From Pseudomonas silvicola (lineage in GTDB: Bacteria; Pseudomonadota; Gammaproteobacteria; Pseudomonadales; Pseudomonadaceae), in the NCBI RefSeq assembly GCF_026651855.1, contig NZ_CP093280.1:7462501-7526500 (forward strand): a stretch of DNA of 64,000 bases, in the 5' to 3' direction. The notes beneath the pieces are model-generated. The model saw only the letters and a list, made by a program, of their open reading frames with translations, was not told the origin of the DNA and ran no database searches. Both the position numbers and the translations under genes were made by a program. Shown here piece by piece: positions 18,401 to 26,912 of this stretch (positions within the stretch are counted from its first letter, which is position 1; every line of letters begins with the position of its first letter).

Positions 18401-18636
18401 TGCACTTGCGCATTGATCAGCTTGCGATAGTGGCCAATACATTGATCGAACGGCGCGTCATCCCCACGCGCTTGCCAAAACGCAGCAAGCTGCTCGGCTG
18501 CATCGCTGTCCTGCGCGTGCAAGACAGCGGATGATTGCGAGTAGACCAACCTTAGCCCGAGCGTCATGGCGATGATGTTAATGACGGCTGGATTGGGCGG
18601 CGAGTCAGACGAAATTGTTCCCTTGAATCCTTTCAT
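15499..18636 (-). CDS. Large DUF6543-like (dermonecrotic-toxin-like) protein A
   Basis: A 1,045-residue protein that I place tentatively with the Pseudomonas DUF6543 / dermonecrotic-toxin N-terminal-like family. Order: repeated LPDWLRLAS and helical blocks in the first half, a central VFAGLRQLNLEINAWVRTEAGRRYL block, then LLYTPQAPDGLWFRPL near residue 850 and a hydrophobic hairpin near residues 940-985. The last ~60 residues carry no enzyme motif I recognise. It is a paralogue of the gene starting at 21875, reads in the same direction and starts 84 bases after it. GGAG supports the start. No signal peptide. Whether it is a toxin, a translocator or a remnant with its toxin tip lost is not known. 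Confidence 0.55.
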   Translation of the reverse strand: MKGFKGTISSDSPPNPAVINIIAMTLGLRLVYSQSSAVLHAQDSDAAEQLAAFWQARGDDAPFDQCIGHYRKLINAQVQCARDMHVIDADAANSLTAWASESSSTQVHSVTVTDSDGHESTLHGVYVFGTPEPAPSESPPYQPENLVWLWTPAKGIEQFPTLGAMTRKLLARLGESSQGAALLPYPLTSEGADHGSATLAFDAVQSPWAEHVAGEMVRYQRSLSSDALADGGAPALKAAGQLKALNDGFEAHLRELMRFYHTRTLPDWLRLASADERDAYQAAEAALSAAQQAYDTDFKKFGCYQAYACHEITAFMTAELSIDADPETITVDTRFQIARAGSEVTASKRMTLVEFGLQELTQEHLQIDVEPGVAAQGITPEVLWKMHTQLELRLGYHGALKQHYSEPALLERLAHVLGLRLALTSLAARYQHRADDSMLGPIELARAAPDDALPADLKVGIVEVNKRAIPLRDLLVFGVGDGEDPRLMLYAPGSPAGHDIFVFAGLRQLNLEINAWVRTEAGRRYLTAQVPVAYRARTRRGLESLARRSGGALLTTLAVQWFDESSFNDAMLRFAKNKAGVHLDEYSDLTPAWYRKADVQTRVDMAVIDRRLSWLRPAFAKSSQYKAFNDFARQDVQAKLDALVERHGVDRRHDCDKIIIHYEPHGDVSLLRAAMDDLRFDTPFVLGRISSSVGHSVSRLPYASVLRIAEEAHLANRYIGDMRARFLDPSTTDYAERLDLFFDITQAEMKRACLSQTAAGELTEEHKAWLVPIIDGLGEVGDLDEPDAPNLPRKPDFTKSGIYRLGIERRCVWGVYVFRHVTDDGSQQDLLYTPQAPDGLWFRPLDELRDGLANGKLGDYLYNRVRYTDQRTIGSLLQRWKDSQYPVHLIVPACEPHSHVSVWRNEFVERIQGVIKDVDDSTVTAAERVSELLESLVLNILTIVVAPFPPAAMALTIALTARSLIRGVQAYQDGDRAAAFWHFIDVVHGVTSITMGRDLLKETVAKALFKGFSPAPLVRLIDEMDILVTTELTNFLKTQISEGDE

Positions 18637-18663
18637 GGTGGGTCTCCGTGTTTGAGACCCAAG

Positions 18664-18688
18664 ACTGCCCCATGGAAACCGGGGCAGT
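18664..18688. repeat. Inverted repeat between the two DUF6543-like genes
   Basis: ACTGCCCC and GGGGCAGT flank a 9-base loop in the 83-base gap between the paired genes. No T-run follows on either strand, so it is more likely an mRNA-processing or attenuating hairpin than a terminator. Confidence 0.5.
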
Positions 18689-18719
18689 AATGAGGAAAAA
18701 AATCCTGTACAGCCTTAGA

Positions 18720-21700
18720 TCAGCCCTTCAACCACGCATGGCTGGGCATGTCACCCTTCTCGGGAATCGTCACCGAACGCAGGTAGCTGTCCAGTTCACC
18801 CGTCAGGCGGTCGGAAAACTTGTCGATCATTTTTTCCGCCAGCTTCGGCGGTGGGCCCTTGAAAATGCTGGCGAGCAACCCGCTCTGAGGTTTGCTGGCG
18901 ACACCCGTCACTGAAGCAACCTTGAGCGCGGCATCCAGGAAATGCCAAGCGGCCTGGGCGCTGTCACCGGCGCGATAGGATACGGCGGCCTCATAAAGGG
19001 ATTTGAATACCTGAAGTGCGCCCACCACAGGTCGCGCCGGTGGGAACAGCAGCGTCAATACGCTCAGGCCCTGCAGGCCACGTTCGATCATCAGGGCAGA
19101 CAAACGCTCGGCCTTGCTCACCGTGCTGGCGTCTACATCTTCCAGGATGGCGCGCACGAGTGCGTCATGTTCCCTGGAAAAATATTTGACCAGTGAGTGA
19201 GCCCCCACGCGGCTCGACGTGAACTGCGCAGAATACCCGGCGGCCTCGAGCTTCTCGATAAACCGGTCGAAACGGGGCAGGTGACTGTGGGGGCTGCGGT
19301 CGCGCAGGTAGGGGCCGAGACCGCCGTCACGTATGGCCGCGCCAATCTTCTCGATAGGCCGGTACCAGATGCCGTCAGGCGCCTGAGGGGTGTAGAGCAT
19401 GTCGTTAGGCTTGCCCGTGTCGATATTGCGGCACACGTACAGCCCTCGCAACTTCTCTCCCTTGATTTGCAGGTGGTAGAGGCCTTTCTGGTCGAAGCCC
19501 TCATAGGTGCGGTTGCCGCCGTAGGGCAGGCTCAGGTTGTCGGCGATAAGCTCCAGTACGGCTAGCATCTCAGCATCGGCGGCCTTCCTGGCCACCGGGT
19601 CGAGCTTCAGTTGCAGGCAGGCGCGCCGCATCTCCAACTGGGTGATACGCAAATGCAGGGTTTCGCGCCATGCTTTCTGATCGCTCGACGGCGCCAGGAA
19701 CGATGCCTGCAACGCCTGGGTGAACTCGGTCGGGATATCGTGGGCTTCGAGAAAACGGGCCGTGAGGTCGGAAACGATCTCGCCCTCCTCCTGGGACAGC
19801 GCCCGGCCAGCCCAGACAGGAAGCGTACTGACGTCGGTGCCGCGTTCCACCCCCTGCATCGCCAGCCACACAAGACTACGCGACTGGCCGTCCAGCGTGA
19901 TCATGTAATCGTCCACGTTGCGCCGGGAACGGTCGTGCGGCCGGGCACTGTCGAACCAGGCTTGCAAACGATTGCGAGCATAGGCTGCAAACCCCGGAAT
20001 GTCGGTGATTTTCCGGTACTCCCGTGTCATGGCGGCGATTTCGATATCCAGGCGAGCCAACTGCCAGCGGTCGGCGTCACTGGCGGCCGCGTACCAGTTG
20101 GGGGTGAGCATATAGCTGGCTTCCACCCGCCGCTCCACCTGTCGAAGCGCCACGGCGTTGACTATTTCACGCCAGGTTGTGCTGGGCTGCTCCTCGATGG
20201 CGAGCATTTGCTCGGTGATAAGGTGAGCCTTGTTGCGCAGGTGTTCCAGTAGCAGCCTCAGAGGTTCACGTTGAGACGGCGAGACCTGATCCATTAAATA
20301 ATGACGGCCTTGCTCGCTGGCGATCCAGCCGCCGATTTCATGGCGAACCTGGCGGCTGCCTGCGCACTTCAGCCAGTCGCTGCCCGTGGGGGATTGGGGT
20401 GCGTACAGCAGAAGACTTTCACTGCCGTCATCCGGGTAACCCAACACCAGGACATCGGTCAGCACGAACCGGCCATTGTCCAACGTCACACTGTAAGCCT
20501 TCACCCCAGCGGTATTGGGCCGGTCCATGGCGTTTCGCAAGCCGTCCAGGTCAGCCAGCAAGGAAGCAGTGAGCACACCCTGATGGCTGGCGGCGAACAG
20601 GCTGGTGCCGAGTCGCGCACTCTCCAGATCGACAACGGCCTGCAAAACCGGAGCGCTGAAATACCGGTCACGCAACTGCCGGGTGTAGCTGACCCGCAGA
20701 TCAGCGCTGCCGAGCAGTTGCGCAACCAACTGGGGCGTCAGCCCTGCGGCGCTAGTCGTTTCATCCACGCTGAGCTCCACGCCAAGCCCATCCCGGCCCT
20801 CGAACAGCCCAGTAAACGCAAGCTGGATCAACGGCAGGCGCTCAAGGTGCGAAAACGATTTGTCCTGTAACCTGAAGCTGCAATCACGCGTCACTTCGAT
20901 CTCGGCCGGGTCAAGCTCGATACCGCGTGAGCGCAATGCCTCACTGAGATGGGCCTGGGCAAATGCCTGGTAAGTGCCCAAGGGACTGAGCAGGTTATCC
21001 AGCGAACCGATGCACTGCGCCAGGGAGGTACCGCGCGCGGCGAAATCCTGCCGGGTCTGCTCATCCGCCTCCTTCAACCAGTCCGGCGTACGTGAACGGC
21101 GCAAGCGCCCCAGCCATTGCTCCAGCTTCATGGAGCGCGCGACCGTGAACCCCCCAAGCGTGGCGATGCTCGCCTCGCCGCTGCCCTGCGCCAGGTTGGC
21201 CGCTTCGCGTTCCTGCGCTTCCAGCAAGCGGTTTACCTGACGGGTAAAGAGGTTTCCAGGGGTGGCCCTCAGTTCGAATTCAGGTGCAGCGCCGCCCTGC
21301 AACCAGGTATTTATCAGCGCTTGTTGGGGGTGAGGAAGCAGGTCGATGATAGCCTGCCGCTTATCAGGGTCCGCAAAAGCCAGATGCATGGATTGAACCA
21401 CATCCCGGTCCGTGCCGAACCGTTGCATGATACGGTCCGCGGACAACAACCAGTACCCATGCGCCGGGTCGCTCGACCGCTCTGCCGCCGTGACCAGCAC
21501 ATCAAATGGCCAATAAACATATTGTTGGCCAACCTGTGAGGCAATGCCGTAAGCAGGGCTATCGGGGCGATCTTCCAACAAACTCTCCAGCGCGCTGGCT
21601 TGCTCCCATGATAGGTCACGATTGCTTCGCAATACTTGCACTTCAGCCAATACGCTATCGCGCAGCAACTTCGCAAATACCTCGCGCGCCGTACCGGTGT

Positions 21701-21875
21701 GCAATGACCCAATGGCCGGGCAGTCCTCTGCCCAGAACGATTTCAAGGCAGCGTCGTATTCACCCGGTGGGTGCTCCGACGTGGCGGGCATTGATAACAT
21801 CAACGCAGTAAGAGAAGTGAAACTTTGGATCAGATCCAGCTCTGCACCTGCTGGAGAAACATGATGTACGCGCAT
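18720..21875 (-). CDS. Large DUF6543-like (dermonecrotic-toxin-like) protein B
   Basis: A 1,051-residue paralogue of protein A. Shared landmarks in the same order are RTPDWLKEADEQTRQDF, LLLYAPQSPTGSDW, a GGWIASEQGRHYL block, LTPNWY, ITQLEMRRACL, MLYTPQAPDGIWYRP and a C-terminal hydrophobic hairpin followed by AAWHFLDAALKVASVTG. Overall similarity is diffuse, so the duplication is old. AAGGA stands at a good distance from the ATG. It lies first in the pair and so may drive both. Base composition is somewhat lower in GC than the hmg genes next door. The toxin link is inferred from the family only. Confidence 0.55.
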   Translation of the reverse strand: MRVHHVSPAGAELDLIQSFTSLTALMLSMPATSEHPPGEYDAALKSFWAEDCPAIGSLHTGTAREVFAKLLRDSVLAEVQVLRSNRDLSWEQASALESLLEDRPDSPAYGIASQVGQQYVYWPFDVLVTAAERSSDPAHGYWLLSADRIMQRFGTDRDVVQSMHLAFADPDKRQAIIDLLPHPQQALINTWLQGGAAPEFELRATPGNLFTRQVNRLLEAQEREAANLAQGSGEASIATLGGFTVARSMKLEQWLGRLRRSRTPDWLKEADEQTRQDFAARGTSLAQCIGSLDNLLSPLGTYQAFAQAHLSEALRSRGIELDPAEIEVTRDCSFRLQDKSFSHLERLPLIQLAFTGLFEGRDGLGVELSVDETTSAAGLTPQLVAQLLGSADLRVSYTRQLRDRYFSAPVLQAVVDLESARLGTSLFAASHQGVLTASLLADLDGLRNAMDRPNTAGVKAYSVTLDNGRFVLTDVLVLGYPDDGSESLLLYAPQSPTGSDWLKCAGSRQVRHEIGGWIASEQGRHYLMDQVSPSQREPLRLLLEHLRNKAHLITEQMLAIEEQPSTTWREIVNAVALRQVERRVEASYMLTPNWYAAASDADRWQLARLDIEIAAMTREYRKITDIPGFAAYARNRLQAWFDSARPHDRSRRNVDDYMITLDGQSRSLVWLAMQGVERGTDVSTLPVWAGRALSQEEGEIVSDLTARFLEAHDIPTEFTQALQASFLAPSSDQKAWRETLHLRITQLEMRRACLQLKLDPVARKAADAEMLAVLELIADNLSLPYGGNRTYEGFDQKGLYHLQIKGEKLRGLYVCRNIDTGKPNDMLYTPQAPDGIWYRPIEKIGAAIRDGGLGPYLRDRSPHSHLPRFDRFIEKLEAAGYSAQFTSSRVGAHSLVKYFSREHDALVRAILEDVDASTVSKAERLSALMIERGLQGLSVLTLLFPPARPVVGALQVFKSLYEAAVSYRAGDSAQAAWHFLDAALKVASVTGVASKPQSGLLASIFKGPPPKLAEKMIDKFSDRLTGELDSYLRSVTIPEKGDMPSHAWLKG

Positions 21876-22033
21876 AATGGCATCCTTGTCTAATTCAACG
21901 AAAACAACTCTCTGCAGCGGCAGCAGAGAGGAACGCCATCAGACAAGTTACAGGCCGTTGGAACACGATAATTACTTATAAGGAAATGTCAGGATACGCT
22001 ATTCACGCATACAGGCGCTCACGCCGCCGGCTG

Positions 22034-23725
22034 TCAAAACCGCACACCCAACGCCAGGCTCAGGTAGTCCCGATCTGTCATGACGTTATAGCGCCCCCCA
22101 AAAAAATCGGTGTAGGCCAACGTCACTTTGTACAAACCCTGCATGTCCGCCCCAAGTCCCACGGTCACGGCTTTTGCCCCTTGGTTGAACTCGCCATTGG
22201 GCCCGTAGCCGCTGACGTCCTGCGCCCAGGCCACACTGGGTTTGAGCGTCACACCGGCATAGACATCGGGGTAATTCAACTCAGCCTTCGCGCGGTAGCC
22301 CCAAGCGTTCGAGGTCACATAACCGTGGTTGCCAGTGGTGCCATACACCGCGTCGCGCCCCAGGCGCTCATTGGCTGAAACGCTGTCTACATGCACCCAC
22401 GCCGCCTCACCGGCCAGGGTCAGGCGTTCAGCGCCCAGCACCTGGTCGAAGTTCCATGCCAGGCTGCTTTGCAACTGGCTGATGGCCTTGCGCTCGTAGC
22501 CGTTTTCAACCTGACCGGCCGCAGGTGCCAGCAACGCCTGGGTCAACTCTGCCAGGTTGCGTTGCACCGGGGCATTGGGCCGGTAGCTGAACTCCCCCCG
22601 CCACTGGGCGCCGCCCGCCAGCGTGGTAGAGAAGCTGGCGCCGTACAGTTGGATGTCCTGCGGGTACTGCAGGTTGTAACTGCTCCCGCCCAGCAGGGTG
22701 GCATCCGCCACGGCACGGTCGGTGATGACAGCCAGGCTGCCCACGGTCGCGGCACTGGCCGCGTGGGTTTGCAGGAAGGCCTGGCGGCTATGGTAATTCA
22801 TGAAGTACAGCCCGTAATCCACATCCCCGGCCAGCCAGTGCAATGCCGTGCCCCATTGCCCGCCGTCCCGGGCACGCTGATCATGGCCACGGGGAACCAC
22901 TACCCCCTCGGAAGTGACCTGATAGCCTTGCCCTGCCTGCGGCGACAGCGGCGACGCTACCGTGAAACCGGCAGTGCAGCCTCGGGCGGTAACGTCATCG
23001 GCGAAGTACGTACCGCAGTTTTCCGCCTGAGAGGCATCCCACTGCAACTGGTAGAAAGCGTCCAGGGTCAGGGTGTCGCCAAGCGCCTGCGACATATACA
23101 CCAGGTTGGTCGGCAGCAGGCTGTCACTGACCTTTTGCGCGGGTTGATTCAGCGTGGAAAGGTCCACCGGGTTGACGCTGTTGATGGAGTTGCCGATGAA
23201 CAGGCTTTCACCCCAGTTCACCACCTGCCGTCCGACCCGCACGGTACCGGGCTGCCCGCCGACGTCGTAATGGTGATAAACGTAGGCGTCCAGCCACTCA
23301 CCGCCAGCGGCGCGGGCGCCCTCGTCGCGGCCCTCGTCGCTGATCGATTTGAAATGCTGGCTGCCGTCCTGCTCGGCGAAGTCATACCAGTAGCGGCCAC
23401 GCACATAAGCGCCGCTGTCACCATAGGTGAGGGTCAGGGCATGCTCACCCTGCAGCCGCTTGGTGAATGCCTGGCCCCGGTTGACATTCAGCCGCCCATC
23501 ATCCCCCAGGCTTGACTGGCCGCTGCCGCCGTTGGCGGCGGCCACCAGGTGCGAATCACGCTGGGCGGTACCCCACTGGGTGGTGAAGGTCAGCGAGGTA
23601 TCGATCTGCCCTTCCACGTCACCCACGTTGAAGGGCAGCGCGTACGCCGCCCCGGGCAGGGCAACGATAGCGGCCACGATGAGTGCGAGAGCGCGGGGAC
23701 TGAACGGCGGTCGATTCGGCAACAT
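22034..23725 (-). CDS. DUF1302-family outer-membrane-type protein
   Basis: A 563-residue exported protein of the DUF1302 family: signal peptide at residues 1-29 (ending AAYA), mature start LPFNVGDVEGQIDTSLTFTTQWG, then about 500 residues of alternating beta-strands ending in VRF as barrel proteins do. The RVGRQVVNWGESLFIGNSIN and NPVDLSTLN motifs are typical. Members are usually next to a DUF1329 gene and an RND-type exporter and are thought to take part in lipid or hydrophobic-compound trafficking; no DUF1329 partner is present here. Function is not established. Confidence 0.8.
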   Translation of the reverse strand: MLPNRPPFSPRALALIVAAIVALPGAAYALPFNVGDVEGQIDTSLTFTTQWGTAQRDSHLVAAANGGSGQSSLGDDGRLNVNRGQAFTKRLQGEHALTLTYGDSGAYVRGRYWYDFAEQDGSQHFKSISDEGRDEGARAAGGEWLDAYVYHHYDVGGQPGTVRVGRQVVNWGESLFIGNSINSVNPVDLSTLNQPAQKVSDSLLPTNLVYMSQALGDTLTLDAFYQLQWDASQAENCGTYFADDVTARGCTAGFTVASPLSPQAGQGYQVTSEGVVVPRGHDQRARDGGQWGTALHWLAGDVDYGLYFMNYHSRQAFLQTHAASAATVGSLAVITDRAVADATLLGGSSYNLQYPQDIQLYGASFSTTLAGGAQWRGEFSYRPNAPVQRNLAELTQALLAPAAGQVENGYERKAISQLQSSLAWNFDQVLGAERLTLAGEAAWVHVDSVSANERLGRDAVYGTTGNHGYVTSNAWGYRAKAELNYPDVYAGVTLKPSVAWAQDVSGYGPNGEFNQGAKAVTVGLGADMQGLYKVTLAYTDFFGGRYNVMTDRDYLSLALGVRF

Positions 23726-24117
23726 GTCAGGACTATTACAGTGACGGTAATAGTCATTGTCGCAAACTGCTATTTTTCAATCCACACCTGGCGCTTATTA
23801 TTTATTCAGTCGCCCAGGGAACTAACCTGAACCCCAGAGGTTAATGTTGAGTTAATCTTCACTGTGTACTGTCCGTTGCATATCCCCGGCCTGCCTGGCC
23901 TGGCGACACCCTGTTCACCGACGTTGATTTGAAGCTCCTTGATCTAACGTCTTATTTGGCCGCTGTGTTACAGCGGCCTTTTTTATGCCTGCTCAACGGG
24001 CCGGCCGCGTGGGGCTCAAGCCTTCCGCGGCGGTCGGGACGGCTACAGGTAATGCGGGCAACTCGGCGCCCCCGGCGTCCATGGAAGACAGTTGCCTGGA
24101 CTGTTGAAGCGATTATC
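23726..24117. other. 392-base gap with an orphan terminator; possible small RNA
   Basis: No coding frame is supported here. It holds the promoter side of the DUF1302 gene (leftwards) and a strong terminator on the + strand at 23958-23984 with no + strand gene in front of it. A short transcript starting between about 23830 and 23920 and ending at 23984 would explain it. I did not find a convincing promoter and do not recognise a known RNA family. Confidence 0.4.
23958..23984 (+). terminator. Strong rho-independent terminator without an upstream gene
   Basis: GGCCGCTGT pairs with ACAGCGGCC (9 bp, 3-base loop) and is followed by six T. The opposite strand has no T-run, so the signal reads rightwards only. 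Confidence 0.85.
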
Positions 24118-25023
24118 TTAATATTTCTTCAGGTTAATCATCATTTGCTCCAGGGCTTCCACGTTATCGCGCGGGTGCACTGCACCATCAAAGTTGCCGA
24201 TATTCGCCCACTCTTTGGCAATTGCTTCGACGCTCATGCCCTGGTGCGGGTCGAACCCCACGCCCAGGCTGCGCTCCCAACGCACTTTGCCCACCCAGCC
24301 ACCGCCCACTTCGTAGAGGCCGCCAGTGTCCTGGCACTGTTCACTGCCCAGGTACACCACCAAGGGGCTAACCAGTTCCGGTTTGAGCAGCGCGAAGACT
24401 TCGGGCGGCATCAGGCCTTCGGTCATGCGTGTGCCCCCCGTGGGTGCGATGGCGTTGACCAGGATGTCATGGCGGCGCCCTTCCAGCGCCAGGGTGCGGG
24501 TCAGCCCGTAAAGGCCCAATTTGGCCATCGCATAGTTGGACTGGCCGAAGTTGCCATAGATGCCAGAGGTGGACGACGTGAAGATCACCCTGCCGAAGTT
24601 CTGTTCACGCAAATGCGGCCAAGCCGCATGGGTGAGTTTGTAAGCGCCCTGCACGTGCACTTGATAGACCTGCTCCCAGTCATGGTCATCCATCTTGTGG
24701 AAGGTCTTGTCGCGCAGGATACCGGCGTTGTTGACCAGCACGTCGACACGGCCGAAGGTGTCGAGGGCCTGCTGGACGATCTTGTCGCCGGCAGTCACCG
24801 AGTCATGGCTGGCCACGGCCGTACCGCCGGCCTCGCGAATCTGCGCCACCACCTGATCGGCTGCCGAGGCACTGGCACCTTGGCCATTGGCCGCGCCGCC
24901 CAGGTCATTGACCACCACCCGGGCGCCGTGGCGGGCGAACAACAGCGCGTGGGCACGCCCCAGACCGCCGCCGGCGCCAGTGACAATCACCACTTTATCT
25001 TCGAAACGGATGGCATCGCTCAT
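24118..25023 (-). CDS. SDR-family dehydrogenase (MFE-2/17-beta-HSD4-like)
   Basis: A 301-residue short-chain dehydrogenase: NAD(P) motif TGAGGGLGRAHAL at residues 15-27, NNAG near residue 93, catalytic Ser in FTSSTSGIYG and YAMAK as the Tyr-Lys pair. The long N-terminal loop after VVVNDLGG and the length of about 300 are those of the hydroxyacyl-CoA dehydrogenase part of peroxisomal multifunctional enzyme type 2, so the substrate is probably a 3-hydroxyacyl-CoA or steroid-like acyl-CoA. It is not in an obvious operon. The substrate is inferred. Confidence 0.82.
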   Translation of the reverse strand: MSDAIRFEDKVVIVTGAGGGLGRAHALLFARHGARVVVNDLGGAANGQGASASAADQVVAQIREAGGTAVASHDSVTAGDKIVQQALDTFGRVDVLVNNAGILRDKTFHKMDDHDWEQVYQVHVQGAYKLTHAAWPHLREQNFGRVIFTSSTSGIYGNFGQSNYAMAKLGLYGLTRTLALEGRRHDILVNAIAPTGGTRMTEGLMPPEVFALLKPELVSPLVVYLGSEQCQDTGGLYEVGGGWVGKVRWERSLGVGFDPHQGMSVEAIAKEWANIGNFDGAVHPRDNVEALEQMMINLKKY

Positions 25024-25146
25024 GCTGCAACTCCCGGCCAGGTTAGGTCATGGGGGCAGTTTCCGGTACGCCGTTGCCGGGAACAATCATGGGCTGGATG
25101 ATGAATAAGGGGTGATAAGGCCCTGGGATGATGACCCGGCGGTACG

Positions 25147-26151
25147 TCAACCTGCGTGCCAGATGGCCGCAGGCCGCAGCCCCGCACGAAAGTCCAGATA
25201 ATGGCGCAGCACCTGTCCCGGCGCCTCGGTGTGCGGGTAATGGCCTATGTCCGCCAGCAATACCGTGTCGGCGCGGTAGATGAGTTCGCGGTAGCGGACC
25301 AACATGGGCTTCCCGCAAACGGGATCGAGCCCGCCATTGATAAACCGCATGGGCACGCCGGCATGCTGCATGGCGGTCACCCAACGGTCGCGGCGCAGGC
25401 GACGCTCGATCAGGTACGTAGCCAGCCGGTGCAGTACCCGTGTGCCCTGGTTGCTCTGGATCAGGCTCCAGCAGTCGTCCAGCGCACTTTCACTGGGGCG
25501 GGTGGCTGGCCCGTAGATGAGGGACACGCTGTTGACCAGGGTCTCGCGAGTGAACGTGCGGGCGGCCAGCCAGCCCAAGGGGCTGATCAACAGCTTCTGG
25601 ATCAGCACTGCATGGTGCGCCTCCGGAAAGAGGCCGCCGTTGAGGAATACACAACTGGCGATACGTGCCTGGCCGTCGCGATGCCGCGCCAGCAGCTCCT
25701 GGGCCACGCTGTCACCATAATCATGCGCCAGCACATGCACGGGGGTCTCGACCCGCAGGTGCGCCAGTAATGCCTGTTGCAGGTCTGCCTGCTCCAGCAG
25801 ACTGTAGGTATGGTGCACCGGTTTGCTGGAGTCGCCGAAGCCGAGCATGTCACAGGCGATCAGCCGGTAGTGGCGCGCCAGGGGCTGCCACAGGTAATGC
25901 CAGTCCCAACTGGCAGTGGGGAAACCATGCACCAGCAACAAGGGTTCGCCCTGCCCGGCCACCCAGTAGCGAATGGCATGGCCCTTGAATTCGAAGGTCT
26001 GGCCACGACTGCGCCACACACTCAGGGGTATTTCACTTAGCGAGGTGGCTGGGCGAGGTGCCAGCGCCGGGTCCGCGACCTGCGCCACGCAGGCGGTACG
26101 CTGGACCCGGTCACGGCCAACGGCGGTGGACGGAACAGGGGCTATGGTCAC
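25147..26151 (-). CDS. Alpha/beta hydrolase, MEST/haloalkane-dehalogenase-like
   Basis: A 334-residue alpha/beta hydrolase. The oxyanion motif is LLVHGFPTASWDW, and the nucleophile elbow reads AHDYGDSVAQELL with Asp144 as nucleophile rather than Ser; this is the pattern of haloalkane dehalogenases, epoxide hydrolases and especially eukaryotic MEST/PEG1-like proteins. The acid lies in NGGLDPVCG and the His in DIGHYPHTEAP. The first 45 residues are extra to the fold and have no clear signal peptide. The substrate is unknown. Confidence 0.8.
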   Translation of the reverse strand: MTIAPVPSTAVGRDRVQRTACVAQVADPALAPRPATSLSEIPLSVWRSRGQTFEFKGHAIRYWVAGQGEPLLLVHGFPTASWDWHYLWQPLARHYRLIACDMLGFGDSSKPVHHTYSLLEQADLQQALLAHLRVETPVHVLAHDYGDSVAQELLARHRDGQARIASCVFLNGGLFPEAHHAVLIQKLLISPLGWLAARTFTRETLVNSVSLIYGPATRPSESALDDCWSLIQSNQGTRVLHRLATYLIERRLRRDRWVTAMQHAGVPMRFINGGLDPVCGKPMLVRYRELIYRADTVLLADIGHYPHTEAPGQVLRHYLDFRAGLRPAAIWHAG

Positions 26152-26297
26152 GGTGATTCCCTCGGCACTGTCTCGTGCTCTCTGGGAAGCAGTCTACCCA
26201 GCCCCTCGCGCTGGAGTAATTGCATTGGCAGCCAGCTTATTGGCCTTGCGAGTCAGACGCATGAACAATCAGACCGGCATGCGCAAGCCCGCCGCAA

Positions 26298-26756
26298 TCA
26301 AGGCTTCCGCAAGCGGCGGCTGAATTCGACCAGCCACGGTTCGGCGTCCGTTTCAGGCGTGACCGATTCGCTGGCATCCAGGCGCAGCATGTCCTGCACC
26401 TCGTTGACGCCCAACTCCGCGAACAACTCGCGTACCTGCTCGCCGCCACCGCAGAACGTATCCCCATAGCTGGCGTCGCCCAGGCCGATGACGGCGCCTG
26501 GCAGGCCGCGCAGCGCCGCCGGCAGCAGGTCCCGCAACTGCGAATACAGCGGCATGAGGTTATCGGGCAACTCGCCCATGCCGGTGGTCGAGGTCACCGC
26601 CAGCAACGCCTGCGGCGCTGCCGTCAACAGCTCATCAAGGCTGGCGCGCGGTTTGTAGAAGGTCTCGAAACCTTCGTTCTCAAGCAGTTGACCGGCATGG
26701 CGAGCAACTTCTTCGGCGGTGCCGTATACGGAGCCTGATAACAAGGCAACTTTCAT
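26298..26756 (-). CDS. Flavodoxin (MioC-like)
   Basis: A 152-residue FMN-binding flavodoxin: phosphate loop SGSVYGTAEEVA at residues 7-18, and VTSTTGMGELPDN and IGLGDASYGDTFCGGG as the flavin-contacting loops. It shuttles electrons in the cytoplasm; the partner is unknown. The start MKVALLSGS has AGGA eight bases upstream. It is transcribed away from the LOV gene, 156 bases apart. Confidence 0.88.
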   Translation of the reverse strand: MKVALLSGSVYGTAEEVARHAGQLLENEGFETFYKPRASLDELLTAAPQALLAVTSTTGMGELPDNLMPLYSQLRDLLPAALRGLPGAVIGLGDASYGDTFCGGGEQVRELFAELGVNEVQDMLRLDASESVTPETDAEPWLVEFSRRLRKP

Positions 26757-26912
26757 CGAGAGAATCCTGAGCATGGCTTGAAAGGCCGATGATATCAGGC
26801 ACGCGCCGAGCACGCAGTCGCGCTCGCCAATGGCAAACTGCCACTGATAGGGATGTGCCAACGGTTGGCGATGCTCTAGAATGGCAGTTGGACTGCCGTG
26901 GAATACCTTGTA

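Noticed and set aside
18664-18688. Hairpin between the DUF6543-like genes as a terminator
   Set aside because: No T-run on either strand after the stem, so intrinsic termination is unlikely; kept only as an inverted repeat.
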